DNA of 64,000 bases from Finegoldia magna ATCC 53516 (GTDB lineage: Bacteria > Bacillota > Clostridia > Tissierellales > Peptoniphilaceae), in assembly GCF_000159695.1 (NCBI RefSeq), contig NZ_CM000955.1, positions 1,003,473 to 1,067,472 of the forward strand, read 5' to 3'. Positions within the stretch are counted from its first letter, which is position 1, and the number at the start of each line of letters is the position of its first letter. Of the stretch, positions 1 to 7,661 are shown one piece after another. The translations under genes and the position numbers were made by a program. The notes below the pieces were generated by a model. That model was not told the DNA's origin. It did no database searches and saw only the letters and a list, made by a program, of their open reading frames with translations.

Positions 1-329
1 ACGATAGATAAAATAATTCCTGTTACTACTGCTGTTTTAAGATCGAATTTTCTCTTCTTTGCTATGAATCCTACAATTAAACCTACTGCCAAATTTACCA
101 AAAGAAAAGGTATTTCTCTTGGATCTTTCAAAACTCCCAGGATAACATTAGTCAACGCTCCTGTACAAGCTCCCCAGAAAGGTCCCAAAACCACAGCTGT
201 AAATACGGTTCCGACAGTGTCCATAAACAATAGCGGGATTTTCAATCCACCTACGAAAATTCCTAAAATGATATTGATCGCAATTCCAACTGCTGCAAAA
301 ACCATTTTCTTTGTTGAGTTATTTCTCAT
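1..329 (-). CDS. ECF transporter S component (N-terminal part, runs off window)
   Basis: Membrane substrate-binding (S) subunit of an energy-coupling-factor vitamin transporter. About 110 residues are visible and the 3' end lies beyond base 1. The start is the ATG at 327-329 with an AGGAGG ribosome site at 335-340. The protein begins MRNNSTKKMVFAAVG, then shows hydrophobic helices with the small-residue pattern typical of S components, for example FTAVVLGPFWGACTGALTN. No ATPase (EcfA) or EcfT gene is in view, as expected for group II ECF systems in which S genes are scattered. Substrate unknown. A second S component lies at 21465-22016. Confidence 0.75.
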   Translation of the reverse strand, partial: MRNNSTKKMVFAAVGIAINIILGIFVGGLKIPLLFMDTVGTVFTAVVLGPFWGACTGALTNVILGVLKDPREIPFLLVNLAVGLIVGFIAKKRKFDLKTAVVTGIILSI

Positions 330-428
330 ATTTTCCTCCTTTTGTATTTGTTTAAATTATATCACAAGTATTCTTCGCAATAAATATTTTTAATTCAACT
401 TTTGAATTTCTACAATTTTTCAACACGT

Positions 429-481
429 GTTATCAAAAAATAAAAGTATGATATAATTGAGATATAGAATAAATAAAGGAG
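429..481 (+). promoter_or_regulatory. Promoter and RBS of the CWB2 gene at 489
   Basis: The -10 TATAAT is at 452-457. A weak -35 TTATCA is at 430-435 with a 16-bp spacer. An AAGGAG ribosome site lies at 476-481, seven bases before the ATG at 489. Confidence 0.5.
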
Positions 482-488
482 ATTTGTT

Positions 489-1586
489 ATGAATTTAAAA
501 AAGAAATTATTAGTAGCAGCTCTTGCTACAGCTATGGTTTTCCCTACAGTATCTATGGCTTCAAAATTAAACGTTCAAAGATACTCAGGAAGTAGCCGTG
601 TTGAAACTGCAGTTAACGTTAGTAAGGACCAATTCTCATCAGCAAAGTCAGCTATTTTGGTTAACCAATTAGCATTCCCGGATGCTTTAAGTGCAACAGT
701 TCTAAGCAAAGGAACTATGCCAGTATTATTCTCTGAATCAAATAACATCAGCGCTGATACATTAAACCAATTAAAATCAATGGGTGTTGAAAATGTATTT
801 GTTTTAGGTGGAGAAAAATCAGTATCAAATGCAGTTGTGAATTCTGTAAAATCAGCTACAAATGCAAAAGTAGTTAGAATCAACGGAGCTAACAGATACA
901 AAACAAACGCTCAAACAATCAAAGATAACGTAAAACAAACTTCAGAAGTTGTAATCGCAAGTGGTGAAATCTACGTTGATGCATTATACGGAGTAAGCTA
1001 TGCAAACAAAGTTAACGCACCAGTTATGTTAGTTGAAAAAAACAACATTCCAGCGGAAACTTTGAAAGTTTTAAAATCATTGAATGTAACTAGAATTACA
1101 ATCATCGGTGGAGAAAAAACAATAACTCCTAAATTAGAAAAAGAATTATCACAAATAGCTGTAGTAGACAGAATCTCTGGAACAAACAGATATGAAGGCT
1201 CATTGAAAGTAGCTAGAGAAGTTTACGGAGACAAACTTCAAACTGCATTAGTAGCTAGTGGAGAAAACTTCGCAGATGCATTGGTAGCTGCACCAGTAAG
1301 TCAAAAATTGGACGCTCCAATCTTACTTGCATCAAAAAATTCAATCGAAAGTTCTATCGTTTCTTACTTAAGAGACAACAAAGAATTATCAAATATCAAA
1401 GTATTTGGTGGAGTTAACGCTATTGGATCAAAAGTATTCAAAGATTTGGAAAACTCATATTATACTGTAGGTGAAAACGGAGAAAAAGTTATCGATGGTG
1501 GTACAATCATCGTAGAAAAAGTTAAAAACAATTCTACTGACAAACCAACTGCAACAACTCCTGTTGAACCTGGAACACAAAAATAA
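489..1586 (+). CDS. Secreted cell-wall-binding protein, three CWB2 repeats
   Basis: Surface protein of 365 residues. Residues 1-24 are a signal peptide (MNLKKKLLVAALATAMV, cleavage near SMA-S). Three CWB2 repeats fill about 28-325; each carries an RxSGxxRxET-like opening and a strand ending in a GG turn (VLGGEKSVS, IIGGEKTIT, VFGGVNAIG). CWB2 modules in clostridia hold proteins non-covalently to wall polymers as trimeric units. The last 40 residues form a short Thr/Pro-rich tail with no recognised cargo domain, so this is an 'anchor-only' member. The signal peptide, own promoter and terminator show a monocistronic exported product. It is the simplest of five CWB2 proteins in the window. Confidence 0.9.
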   Translation: MNLKKKLLVAALATAMVFPTVSMASKLNVQRYSGSSRVETAVNVSKDQFSSAKSAILVNQLAFPDALSATVLSKGTMPVLFSESNNISADTLNQLKSMGVENVFVLGGEKSVSNAVVNSVKSATNAKVVRINGANRYKTNAQTIKDNVKQTSEVVIASGEIYVDALYGVSYANKVNAPVMLVEKNNIPAETLKVLKSLNVTRITIIGGEKTITPKLEKELSQIAVVDRISGTNRYEGSLKVAREVYGDKLQTALVASGENFADALVAAPVSQKLDAPILLASKNSIESSIVSYLRDNKELSNIKVFGGVNAIGSKVFKDLENSYYTVGENGEKVIDGGTIIVEKVKNNSTDKPTATTPVEPGTQK

Positions 1587-1600
1587 TCTATAAAAAATAA

Positions 1601-1633
1601 AACTGTGTGAAGTCAAATTCACACAGTTTTTTT
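1601..1633 (+). terminator. Rho-independent terminator after CWB2 gene
   Basis: A perfect 10-bp stem AACTGTGTGA/TCACACAGTT (1601-1610 and 1619-1628) is followed by a T run, 14 bases after the stop codon. Confidence 0.85.
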
Positions 1634-1775
1634 GATTTAATTTAACCTAAAATTAAAAAATATTTTACATATAAAAAATAAACAATTGATATAATCATAT
1701 TAGGATAATCTAAACATAAAAATTGTCTTTAAAAAATGTTTTTGTTAAATTTTTTGACTTACGAAATGATTAAAA

Positions 1776-1940
1776 ATGAATAAGAAAATTTTGAGAATTA
1801 TCGTTGGATTAATATGGTTATTAGTCGCTGTTTTTTCTTACAGAAGAGGTAACAATATCGCAACAATCGTATTGGCATTACTTGGACTTGTATTTATTTT
1901 TATGGGACTTAAATCATCTGACACATCTACAAACAAATAA
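1776..1940 (+). CDS. Small membrane protein, 54 residues
   Basis: Short open frame starting MNKKILRIIVGLIWLLVAV and ending SSDTSTNK. Two hydrophobic helices (about residues 5-20 and 27-43) are joined by a basic loop, SYRRGNN, and the tail is polar. This is the build of a small two-helix membrane protein. No good ribosome site is visible before the ATG, which lowers confidence. A bidirectional hairpin follows directly. Function unknown. Confidence 0.5.
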   Translation: MNKKILRIIVGLIWLLVAVFSYRRGNNIATIVLALLGLVFIFMGLKSSDTSTNK

Positions 1941-1986
1941 AAAAAGATGCATCATTAATAGAAGCTACAATGATGCAACTTTTTTA
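1941..1986. terminator. Bidirectional terminator
   Basis: Stem TGCATCATT (1948-1956) pairs with AATGATGCA (1969-1977), with A and T runs on the two sides. It can stop the small plus-strand frame at 1776 and the minus-strand operon ending at 2015. Confidence 0.75.
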
Positions 1987-2014
1987 TTTACATCTATTCT
2001 TGCAATAAATTTCA

Positions 2015-2545
2015 TCAGCTGAACAAATTATAAAACACATTTGTAGGTATCAAAAACAGATACGGTGCTGTTATTATTGCCAAAGTCATGGACACTTTTT
2101 TTATTTGAGATTCTGACAAATCAGTATTTCTGAACGAAAATTTGCGGTTGAATATATACACCAAATATCCCGCGAACACTACTGCTAAAACCATGACTAA
2201 AATGCCCCAAGGTGTTTCGTAATAATCGTTCAATATCGGAATTGAAATATTATCGTAGAACCATTTTGCAATATTATTTCTTGTTCCATTAATCCCGAAT
2301 GATAAAATCATCAAAACAGCCGTAGCGATTATATCTGCTACAAATCCTAGTGCTACAGTCTTTGCGAGTGATTTTTTGATGACAGACATTGGGTTTTCGA
2401 TTTTAATTAATTTCAAAGCCAACAAAGTTACTAAGAAATCCACCAAAATATTCAACGGTACAATAGCAACCCAAGTTACTGGGTAAAGCCACACAATCCA
2501 GACTGGAAATATCAAATTATACAGTTTTACAGATTTTTTGTTCAT
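2015..2545 (-). CDS. Membrane protein coupled to thiamine-binding protein gene
   Basis: A 176-residue integral membrane protein with about four hydrophobic helices (near 11-48, 65-85, 112-132 and 150-172). I do not recognise the family. Its ATG overlaps the stop codon of the upstream gene by one base (TAATG), so translation is probably coupled to the MTH1187-type thiamine-binding protein. The two are therefore likely expressed in fixed ratio. A role next to that soluble protein is plausible, but the sequence does not prove transport. Confidence 0.6.
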   Translation of the reverse strand: MNKKSVKLYNLIFPVWIVWLYPVTWVAIVPLNILVDFLVTLLALKLIKIENPMSVIKKSLAKTVALGFVADIIATAVLMILSFGINGTRNNIAKWFYDNISIPILNDYYETPWGILVMVLAVVFAGYLVYIFNRKFSFRNTDLSESQIKKVSMTLAIITAPYLFLIPTNVFYNLFS

Positions 2546-2847
2546 TATTTTAACCTTTTATTTACAGAATCCAGCTTTTGCTCAAACGAAGCATCCTTGT
2601 CTCTTCTGTCGTCAATTTTAATCACAGAATACACTCTGTCAACGCCTTCGTTAAACACTGACTCTTGCATATCACGAACAGCTTTCAACAATTCGTCGAT
2701 GTTTCCTTGCATCACAGTTCCCATTGGATTTAATTCAACTTTTATATTTTCTTTATTTCTCACATTATCATAAGCTTTCGCAACGTATTGTGATAAACTT
2801 GTAGTTTGTGTTCCAACTGGAACCAATGTTAATTCTAAAATAGCCAT
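2545..2847 (-). CDS. MTH1187-family thiamine-binding protein
   Basis: A 100-residue soluble protein of the UPF0045/MTH1187/YkoF-like group, starting MAILELTLVPVGTQTTSLSQ and holding the family stretch VELNPMGTVMQGNIDELLKA. Family members are small tetrameric alpha/beta proteins that bind thiamine or its pyrimidine moiety. The length matches the family. It precedes, with one-base overlap, a four-helix membrane protein. The ribosome site AAGGAG is just upstream of the ATG at 2847. The carboxypeptidase gene ends 20 bases upstream, so the three may share a transcript. Confidence 0.8.
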   Translation of the reverse strand: MAILELTLVPVGTQTTSLSQYVAKAYDNVRNKENIKVELNPMGTVMQGNIDELLKAVRDMQESVFNEGVDRVYSVIKIDDRRDKDASFEQKLDSVNKRLK

Positions 2848-2867
2848 TGTAATCTCCTTATAAATTT

Positions 2868-3737
2868 TTATAAATTCTTCAAAATCTTAATCGTATCTTG
2901 GATTTGTCCATCTCCAGGATTTTTAATATCGTCAAAATCAACGCCCATCACAATAATGATGTATTTCTTGCCATTTTTTTCAGACAAAGTTGCCCAACAA
3001 AGCCCTGCTTTTTCAGTAGTGCCACTTTTGCCGCCGATAATTTTGAAACCATCTTGATCGTAATCTTTTAATCTTCCAAGAACTGTACTTTCGATTTCAA
3101 TTCCTTTTGGATGATCCAAAGTTTTCGTGGAAGTGTACTTACCTGTCGTGAAAATCTTGTAAAATTTCTCGTTTTTCAATGAATTTTTCAATAAAAACGC
3201 CATGTCTTTTGCGCTCGAATAATGATTATCTTCATCCATTCCCTCAGAATTTTTGAAATGTGTATTATTCAAGCCCATTTTCTTTGCGTTTTCATTCATC
3301 AAATCCACAAATTTTTCCTTGGAACCTGCTACATTAATAGCCAAGCTGTCTGCACATTCTCCCGCAGAAGCAAGCATCGTTCCATACAACAAATCCTCAA
3401 AAGTAGTGGGCTCGTTACCATAAAAGCCTGCCATTGAAGCGTTTTGTGCGACGAGTTTTTGGTAGCTTTTCTTATCTATCGGAGCTTTTTTATCAAAATC
3501 TTCAATTTCTCCTAAAGCTGTATGCACTGTCATCATCTTGGTCAAAGAAGCAGGATACACTTTCTTGTCTGGATTTTTGGAGAAAATTTCCTTCTCATCA
3601 TCGATTGAGTAAACGTAAATACAATCCGCATTAAAGCTAAGCTTGTCAAATTTATTCGCATTCGCAACTTTGAAAATGAAATACACTCCAATCACAATCA
3701 ACAGAGTAATCCCTGCTATCTCAAGTTTCTTTCTCAT
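2868..3737 (-). CDS. D-alanyl-D-alanine carboxypeptidase (peptidase S11)
   Basis: Trims the terminal D-Ala from peptidoglycan stem peptides at the outer face of the membrane. The protein has 289 residues. An uncleaved or cleavable membrane segment at 7-24 comes first, then the penicillin-binding fold: SxxK motif S64-L-T-K67 with the nucleophilic serine, the second motif at S124-A-G, and KSGT at 237-240. The usual second motif is SGN, so the Asn position is changed here (SAGE). The usual C-terminal amphipathic anchor of PBP5 is absent, so the N-terminal helix probably anchors it. Confident on family; exact substrate preference is not known. Confidence 0.88.
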   Translation of the reverse strand: MRKKLEIAGITLLIVIGVYFIFKVANANKFDKLSFNADCIYVYSIDDEKEIFSKNPDKKVYPASLTKMMTVHTALGEIEDFDKKAPIDKKSYQKLVAQNASMAGFYGNEPTTFEDLLYGTMLASAGECADSLAINVAGSKEKFVDLMNENAKKMGLNNTHFKNSEGMDEDNHYSSAKDMAFLLKNSLKNEKFYKIFTTGKYTSTKTLDHPKGIEIESTVLGRLKDYDQDGFKIIGGKSGTTEKAGLCWATLSEKNGKKYIIIVMGVDFDDIKNPGDGQIQDTIKILKNL

Positions 3738-3818
3738 AATTCACCCCGTTTGTTCATTTCAATTATACCACTAATCCTTGCAAATAAATCTCATTTGACA
3801 AATCTTAACATTTTTATC

Positions 3819-3893
3819 TTGACATCATTTTTTATTTTGATATGATTTAAGTAAATAAATGATTTAGTTAATTAATTATATATCGGAGGTGTT
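3819..3893 (+). promoter_or_regulatory. Promoter and RBS of the gene at 3897
   Basis: Consensus -35 TTGACA at 3819-3824, a 16-bp spacer and -10 TATGAT at 3841-3846. A CGGAGGTG ribosome site lies just before the ATG at 3897. Confidence 0.75.
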
Positions 3894-3896
3894 TTA

Positions 3897-4286
3897 ATGA
3901 AAAAAATAATTATATTCGTAATGATATTCGTATTGATAATTTTCCTATTAATATATTTCTTTCATACAACTAAAAAAGAAGAAAACGTAGTACAATTGGG
4001 AATAGAATGTGAAATAACAGACGTTAATACATCTGAAAAAACACTTACAATTATAGGCGCTGAAAGTGGCAGGAAAATTATTCAACAAGAGTCAAAAATA
4101 GACTGCAAAGATTTAGAAAAAGATGGCAAGATAGTTGAATTTAATTCTTCAAACGAACCAAACATTATAAAATTTGATGATTTAAAACAATCTGACAGGA
4201 TTAAAATAAATGTAGATGAAAAAGAACTAAAGAACGATAATAAATTTTTGAAAATAAAACAAATCGAATTGATAAACAAAAACTAG
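3897..4286 (+). CDS. Membrane-anchored hypothetical protein
   Basis: A 129-residue protein not recognised as any family. The N-terminal helix at 3-22 (IIIFVMIFVLIIFLLIYFF) is followed by an outward-facing, charged domain rich in beta-type patterns (ITDVNTSEKTLTII, IKINVDEKELK). It has its own consensus promoter and a bidirectional terminator. Likely a lipid-embedded or exported small domain; function unknown. Confidence 0.65.
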   Translation: MKKIIIFVMIFVLIIFLLIYFFHTTKKEENVVQLGIECEITDVNTSEKTLTIIGAESGRKIIQQESKIDCKDLEKDGKIVEFNSSNEPNIIKFDDLKQSDRIKINVDEKELKNDNKFLKIKQIELINKN

Positions 4287-4320
4287 AATAAATTGGCTAC
4301 AAACGCCAGTTATTCTAGTT
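4281..4320. terminator. Bidirectional terminator
   Basis: Perfect 11-bp stem AACTAGAATAA/TTATTCTAGTT, A run before and T run after. It serves the convergent genes at 3897 and 4330. Confidence 0.85.
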
Positions 4321-4329
4321 TTTAGTTTT

Positions 4330-5499
4330 TTATCGTGTCAACAATTTCTTATACAAATTATCCACCATTATCGCTCCAAACGGTGCAGTAATCAGGATAG
4401 AAATAACAGCTACAGTCAATGCCATATCCCCTACTTTCAATCCCATTGATAGAGGAATTGCACCGATGGCTGCTTGCACTGTCGCTTTTGGAGTGTAGGC
4501 TATCATACAGAATAATCTTTCTTTTGGAGTTAATTTTGTTTTCAAGACAGATGCATACACGCCCACCATTCTGATCATCAAAGCACAAATCACCAAAACA
4601 ACTACCGTGATTCCAGAATTTATCGCGTATTTTACATTCACAGTCGCGCCTACTAATACGAACAAAAATATTTCTGCGCCGACCCACAATTTGTTGTACT
4701 TTTCTGATAATCTTTCCGCCAAATCTTCGTAAATCTTCTTCACAACCATGGACATCGCCATTATTGCGATGAGTCCCGAAAATGGAATGGGCGTGATTTT
4801 CTCCAATTCTAAAAGCAAGAACGAAATACTCAACACAATCAAAACTTTCACAGTGTCACGCATGTGAAATCTTTTGAAAAATTTCACCAACAAAAATCCT
4901 ATTCCAGCTCCTACGACACTTCCAATCAAAATAGAAAAAGGAATGGCGATGAATTTGAACACATTGATGTCTCCTGTTTGCGCGAGAGATGTCAAAGATG
5001 TAAACACAACGATACAGAAAACATCGTCGCAGCTACTTCCAGCCAAGACAAGTTGTGGGATTTTGTGCTCATCTCCGTATCCTTCTTCAATAAGTCGTAT
5101 CATTCTTGGAACGACAATTGCAGGAGACACTGCAGCGATTATCGATCCGATTATGAATGCGTCCAACACATCCACCTTCAAAAATATCGGTGCCAAAATT
5201 CCCACAGCGCACATTTCAAAAACTGCCGGAACGAAACACATTAACACTGCCGGTCGTCCGATTTTTTTCAAATCATCAATGTCCAGTGACAATCCCGCAC
5301 GAGTCAAGATTATTACTAGTGCGATTGTTCTAATTTCAGATGAAATATCCAGTATTTTTTTGTCGATAAGATTCATCGCAAATGGTCCAAGAGTTATTCC
5401 CACGATTAAAAATGCCAATATCGGTGGCAATTTTATTTTTTTGAAAAATTTTCCTAATAACAAGGACAAAATAATTATAATTGCTATACTTTTTAACAT
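4330..5499 (-). CDS. Cation:proton antiporter (Kef/NhaP-like)
   Basis: Integral membrane exchanger of 389 residues with about 12 hydrophobic helices, of the monovalent cation:proton antiporter superfamily. Family-like features are the N-terminal ILAFLIVGITLGPFAM and the segment GSIIAAVSPAIVVPRMI in the middle of the core, which sits where the ion-binding helices lie. It has no cytosolic TrkA-N domain, so it is a short form. The ribosome site AAGGAG is eight bases before the ATG. Likely exchanges Na+ or K+ for H+; ion specificity cannot be read here. Confidence 0.8.
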   Translation of the reverse strand: MLKSIAIIIILSLLLGKFFKKIKLPPILAFLIVGITLGPFAMNLIDKKILDISSEIRTIALVIILTRAGLSLDIDDLKKIGRPAVLMCFVPAVFEMCAVGILAPIFLKVDVLDAFIIGSIIAAVSPAIVVPRMIRLIEEGYGDEHKIPQLVLAGSSCDDVFCIVVFTSLTSLAQTGDINVFKFIAIPFSILIGSVVGAGIGFLLVKFFKRFHMRDTVKVLIVLSISFLLLELEKITPIPFSGLIAIMAMSMVVKKIYEDLAERLSEKYNKLWVGAEIFLFVLVGATVNVKYAINSGITVVVLVICALMIRMVGVYASVLKTKLTPKERLFCMIAYTPKATVQAAIGAIPLSMGLKVGDMALTVAVISILITAPFGAIMVDNLYKKLLTR

Positions 5500-5520
5500 A
5501 AAATTTCTCCTTTATATAAT

Positions 5521-5561
5521 AAAAAAGCTGATGAGATCTGTAAAAAACAGAAGTCATCAGC
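5521..5561 (-). terminator. Terminator downstream of the gene at 5612
   Basis: Stem GCTGATGA (5527-5534) pairs with TCATCAGC (5554-5561). A six-base A run on the plus strand gives a T run on the minus transcript. It separates the gene at 5612 from the antiporter. Confidence 0.75.
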
Positions 5562-5611
5562 AAATTTTTTGCGTTTTAGTTATTAACAAGGGAGTACTTC
5601 ATTCCCCACAT

Positions 5612-6028
5612 TTATTTCCATGAAAGTTCAAACTTACCACATGCTTTGTTGTAGTTGAAAACCAAGCGGTATTTCTCAGATTCGTTCAAATAATCAGACG
5701 AGTATCCATTCATCTTGTTCAATTCGAACACTGTGTTTCCCAATGAATCTATGAGGCTCACTGTAACGTTGCCGCTATCCAATTCATTGTCCAAATTAAA
5801 ATCGTAAAATCCACTTTTTTTGACTTTGAATACTTTTGTAGCTTTTCCGCTAGTTTTTTTCAAACTTGCGTGGATATTGTCCTCCAAAATTCCTTGTGTT
5901 TGATAAAACCACAAGGCAGACATGCTCCTAAAATATCCAATTCCATTCATATACATAAAGTATACCACTGCAACAATTGCAATTACCAAAAAAATAATTA
6001 ATGAGCTCGGCTCACCGGGTAAATCCAT
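5612..6028 (-). CDS. Membrane-anchored hypothetical protein
   Basis: A 138-residue protein starting MDLPGEPSSLIIFLVIAIVA with one transmembrane helix at about 10-28. The C-terminal 75 residues are predicted mainly beta (GFYDFNLDNELDSGNVTVSLIDSLG), resembling an extracellular binding-type domain, but no family is recognised. A GGAGGATT ribosome site precedes the ATG. It stands alone between two terminators, downstream of the pfl genes. Confidence 0.6.
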   Translation of the reverse strand: MDLPGEPSSLIIFLVIAIVAVVYFMYMNGIGYFRSMSALWFYQTQGILEDNIHASLKKTSGKATKVFKVKKSGFYDFNLDNELDSGNVTVSLIDSLGNTVFELNKMNGYSSDYLNESEKYRLVFNYNKACGKFELSWK

Positions 6029-6101
6029 AATAATAAATCCTCCATATATTTCAAAATTTTCTGATAATAATATACCACAACGAAAAATTTTTTACAATAA
6101 A

Positions 6102-7607
6102 CTACAACACCAATTCTTCTAATATTTTGACATTTTTTATCACAATAACCTTGGTTCCAATCAAATCGATGTATCCAAGCTTTTTGAATTCTCCTAATTT
6201 TCTAGTAATAGTTTCTCTTGTAAGCCCAGAATAATTTCCAAGTTCTTCCCTATTCATCGCAAGGTCTAGTCTTATTCCATCCTTAGTTTCCACGCCCATT
6301 GTGTCTTTTAATCGTAATAAAAGCGCCGCAGTTTTCATAGTTGCATTGCTAGTGGATAATCTTTGCACCAAATCTTCTGCAAGTCTAATTCTTTCGAAAC
6401 TTTTTTTCAAAATTTTAGTGAGAGCAAGTGGCGAATTTATCAAATATTTATTGAAAATATCCCTAGGAATCATAATAACTTCACAGTCTGTCAATGCTTG
6501 ACCCATGTAGATGTATTCCACATCTTCCAAAATATTATGTCCACCCACAAAATCATTTTCGTGATACAAATACAAAATTTGTTCTCTTCCATCAATCGTA
6601 TTGTGAAAAACTTTTATCGTACCTTTGTGGATTACATACATGTTTTCGGCAGAATCTCCTGGTTTAAAGATGTAATCTTCTGCTTTTAGTTTCAGAAACT
6701 TCATTTTTTCAATTGCCTCATCGTAATCGACATTGTCAATTCCTTTAAAAAGCTCCACATCTTTTATAGCTTCTAACAAGTATTTTTTATCATCTTCCAT
6801 ATCAAATTGCTCCTCTGTTATTTTCTTAGCTTGAAAATTCAAAGCCTCATCACGTCTGCTGTCGCTTACGGTCTTCGCAAATTGTTCATTAACGTATTTT
6901 TCAAATTTTTCGGCAGTTTTTTTATCCATTGCTTCGACATTTTCAAGGAAGTATTTTCTACCCAAATTTTCGTATTTGTATACTCCACCTAAATGATATG
7001 GTAAAATTTCAATTCTTTCAACCATATTTTTTATTTTATCTAAAGATTCTACAAACTTATCCATTTCTTCGTAGTTATCAGTAAATCCAGGAACCATGAC
7101 ATGTCTAGCCCAAATATTTCCGCAAAATCCATTGGATTCTAAATCATTTACAAATTCTAGGAAATTTTTGTCTTCCATAAATGTAATTTGTTTGTACAAT
7201 TTGGAGTCGAAAGCTTTGAAATCAAGTAGCATTGTGTCGATATAAGGAAGAATTTCTGAATAGTATTTTTTATCGCCAACACCTGATGTATCCAAGCAAG
7301 TGTTAAAGCCTTCTTGTTTGAGCCTTTTCACCAATTCTTTTAAGAATTCTCCCTGCAACAGAGGTTCTCCTCCAGAAATCGTGACTCCACCTTCTTGTCC
7401 ATGATACGGCTTGTATCTTTTCGCTATTTTTATAATTTCATCTACAGCGTATTCTTTTCCACCATGTATGTTTTGAGAATCAGGATTGTGACAGTAAACG
7501 CATTTCAATGGACAACCTTGCAAGAAAAATATAGTTCTGTTTCCCGGTCCATCGACAAGTCCCATAGTTTCTATAGAATGCACGTAACCTTTTATTTCAT
7601 TGTCCAT
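6102..7607 (-). CDS. PFL-activating enzyme fused to Crp/Fnr regulator
   Basis: A 501-residue fusion. Residues 1-245 are pyruvate formate-lyase activating enzyme, a radical SAM protein: CxxxCxxC at C32, C36 and C39 (GCPLKCVYCHNPDS), the SGGEP motif at 78-82, and the usual activase length. Residues about 278-410 form a cyclic-nucleotide-type effector barrel, and about 411-495 a Crp winged helix (MNREELGNYSGLTRETITRK at 451-470). The regulator half has one cysteine (C375), so it is not a four-cysteine Fe-S FNR. It lies downstream of pflB across a short terminator. Likely activates PflB by making its glycyl radical, and possibly controls pfl transcription. The frame is continuous with no sign of a frameshift. 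Confidence 0.9.
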   Translation of the reverse strand: MDNEIKGYVHSIETMGLVDGPGNRTIFFLQGCPLKCVYCHNPDSQNIHGGKEYAVDEIIKIAKRYKPYHGQEGGVTISGGEPLLQGEFLKELVKRLKQEGFNTCLDTSGVGDKKYYSEILPYIDTMLLDFKAFDSKLYKQITFMEDKNFLEFVNDLESNGFCGNIWARHVMVPGFTDNYEEMDKFVESLDKIKNMVERIEILPYHLGGVYKYENLGRKYFLENVEAMDKKTAEKFEKYVNEQFAKTVSDSRRDEALNFQAKKITEEQFDMEDDKKYLLEAIKDVELFKGIDNVDYDEAIEKMKFLKLKAEDYIFKPGDSAENMYVIHKGTIKVFHNTIDGREQILYLYHENDFVGGHNILEDVEYIYMGQALTDCEVIMIPRDIFNKYLINSPLALTKILKKSFERIRLAEDLVQRLSTSNATMKTAALLLRLKDTMGVETKDGIRLDLAMNREELGNYSGLTRETITRKLGEFKKLGYIDLIGTKVIVIKNVKILEELVL

Positions 7608-7624
7608 AATTTTCTCCCATCGTC

Positions 7625-7649
7625 AAAAAGGGCATACAAATATGCCCTT
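7625..7649 (-). terminator. Hairpin between pflB and the activase fusion
   Basis: Stem AAGGGCAT/ATGCCCTT (7628-7635, 7642-7649) followed on the minus strand by a short T run, directly before the fusion gene's GGGAG ribosome site. Read-through would give less activase than PflB. Confidence 0.7.
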
Positions 7650-7661
7650 AATAAAATTTAT

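Noticed and set aside
4874..5623. 249-codon plus-strand open frame opposite the antiporter
   Set aside because: Antisense shadow of the antiporter gene. The minus-strand reading has clear transmembrane family features.
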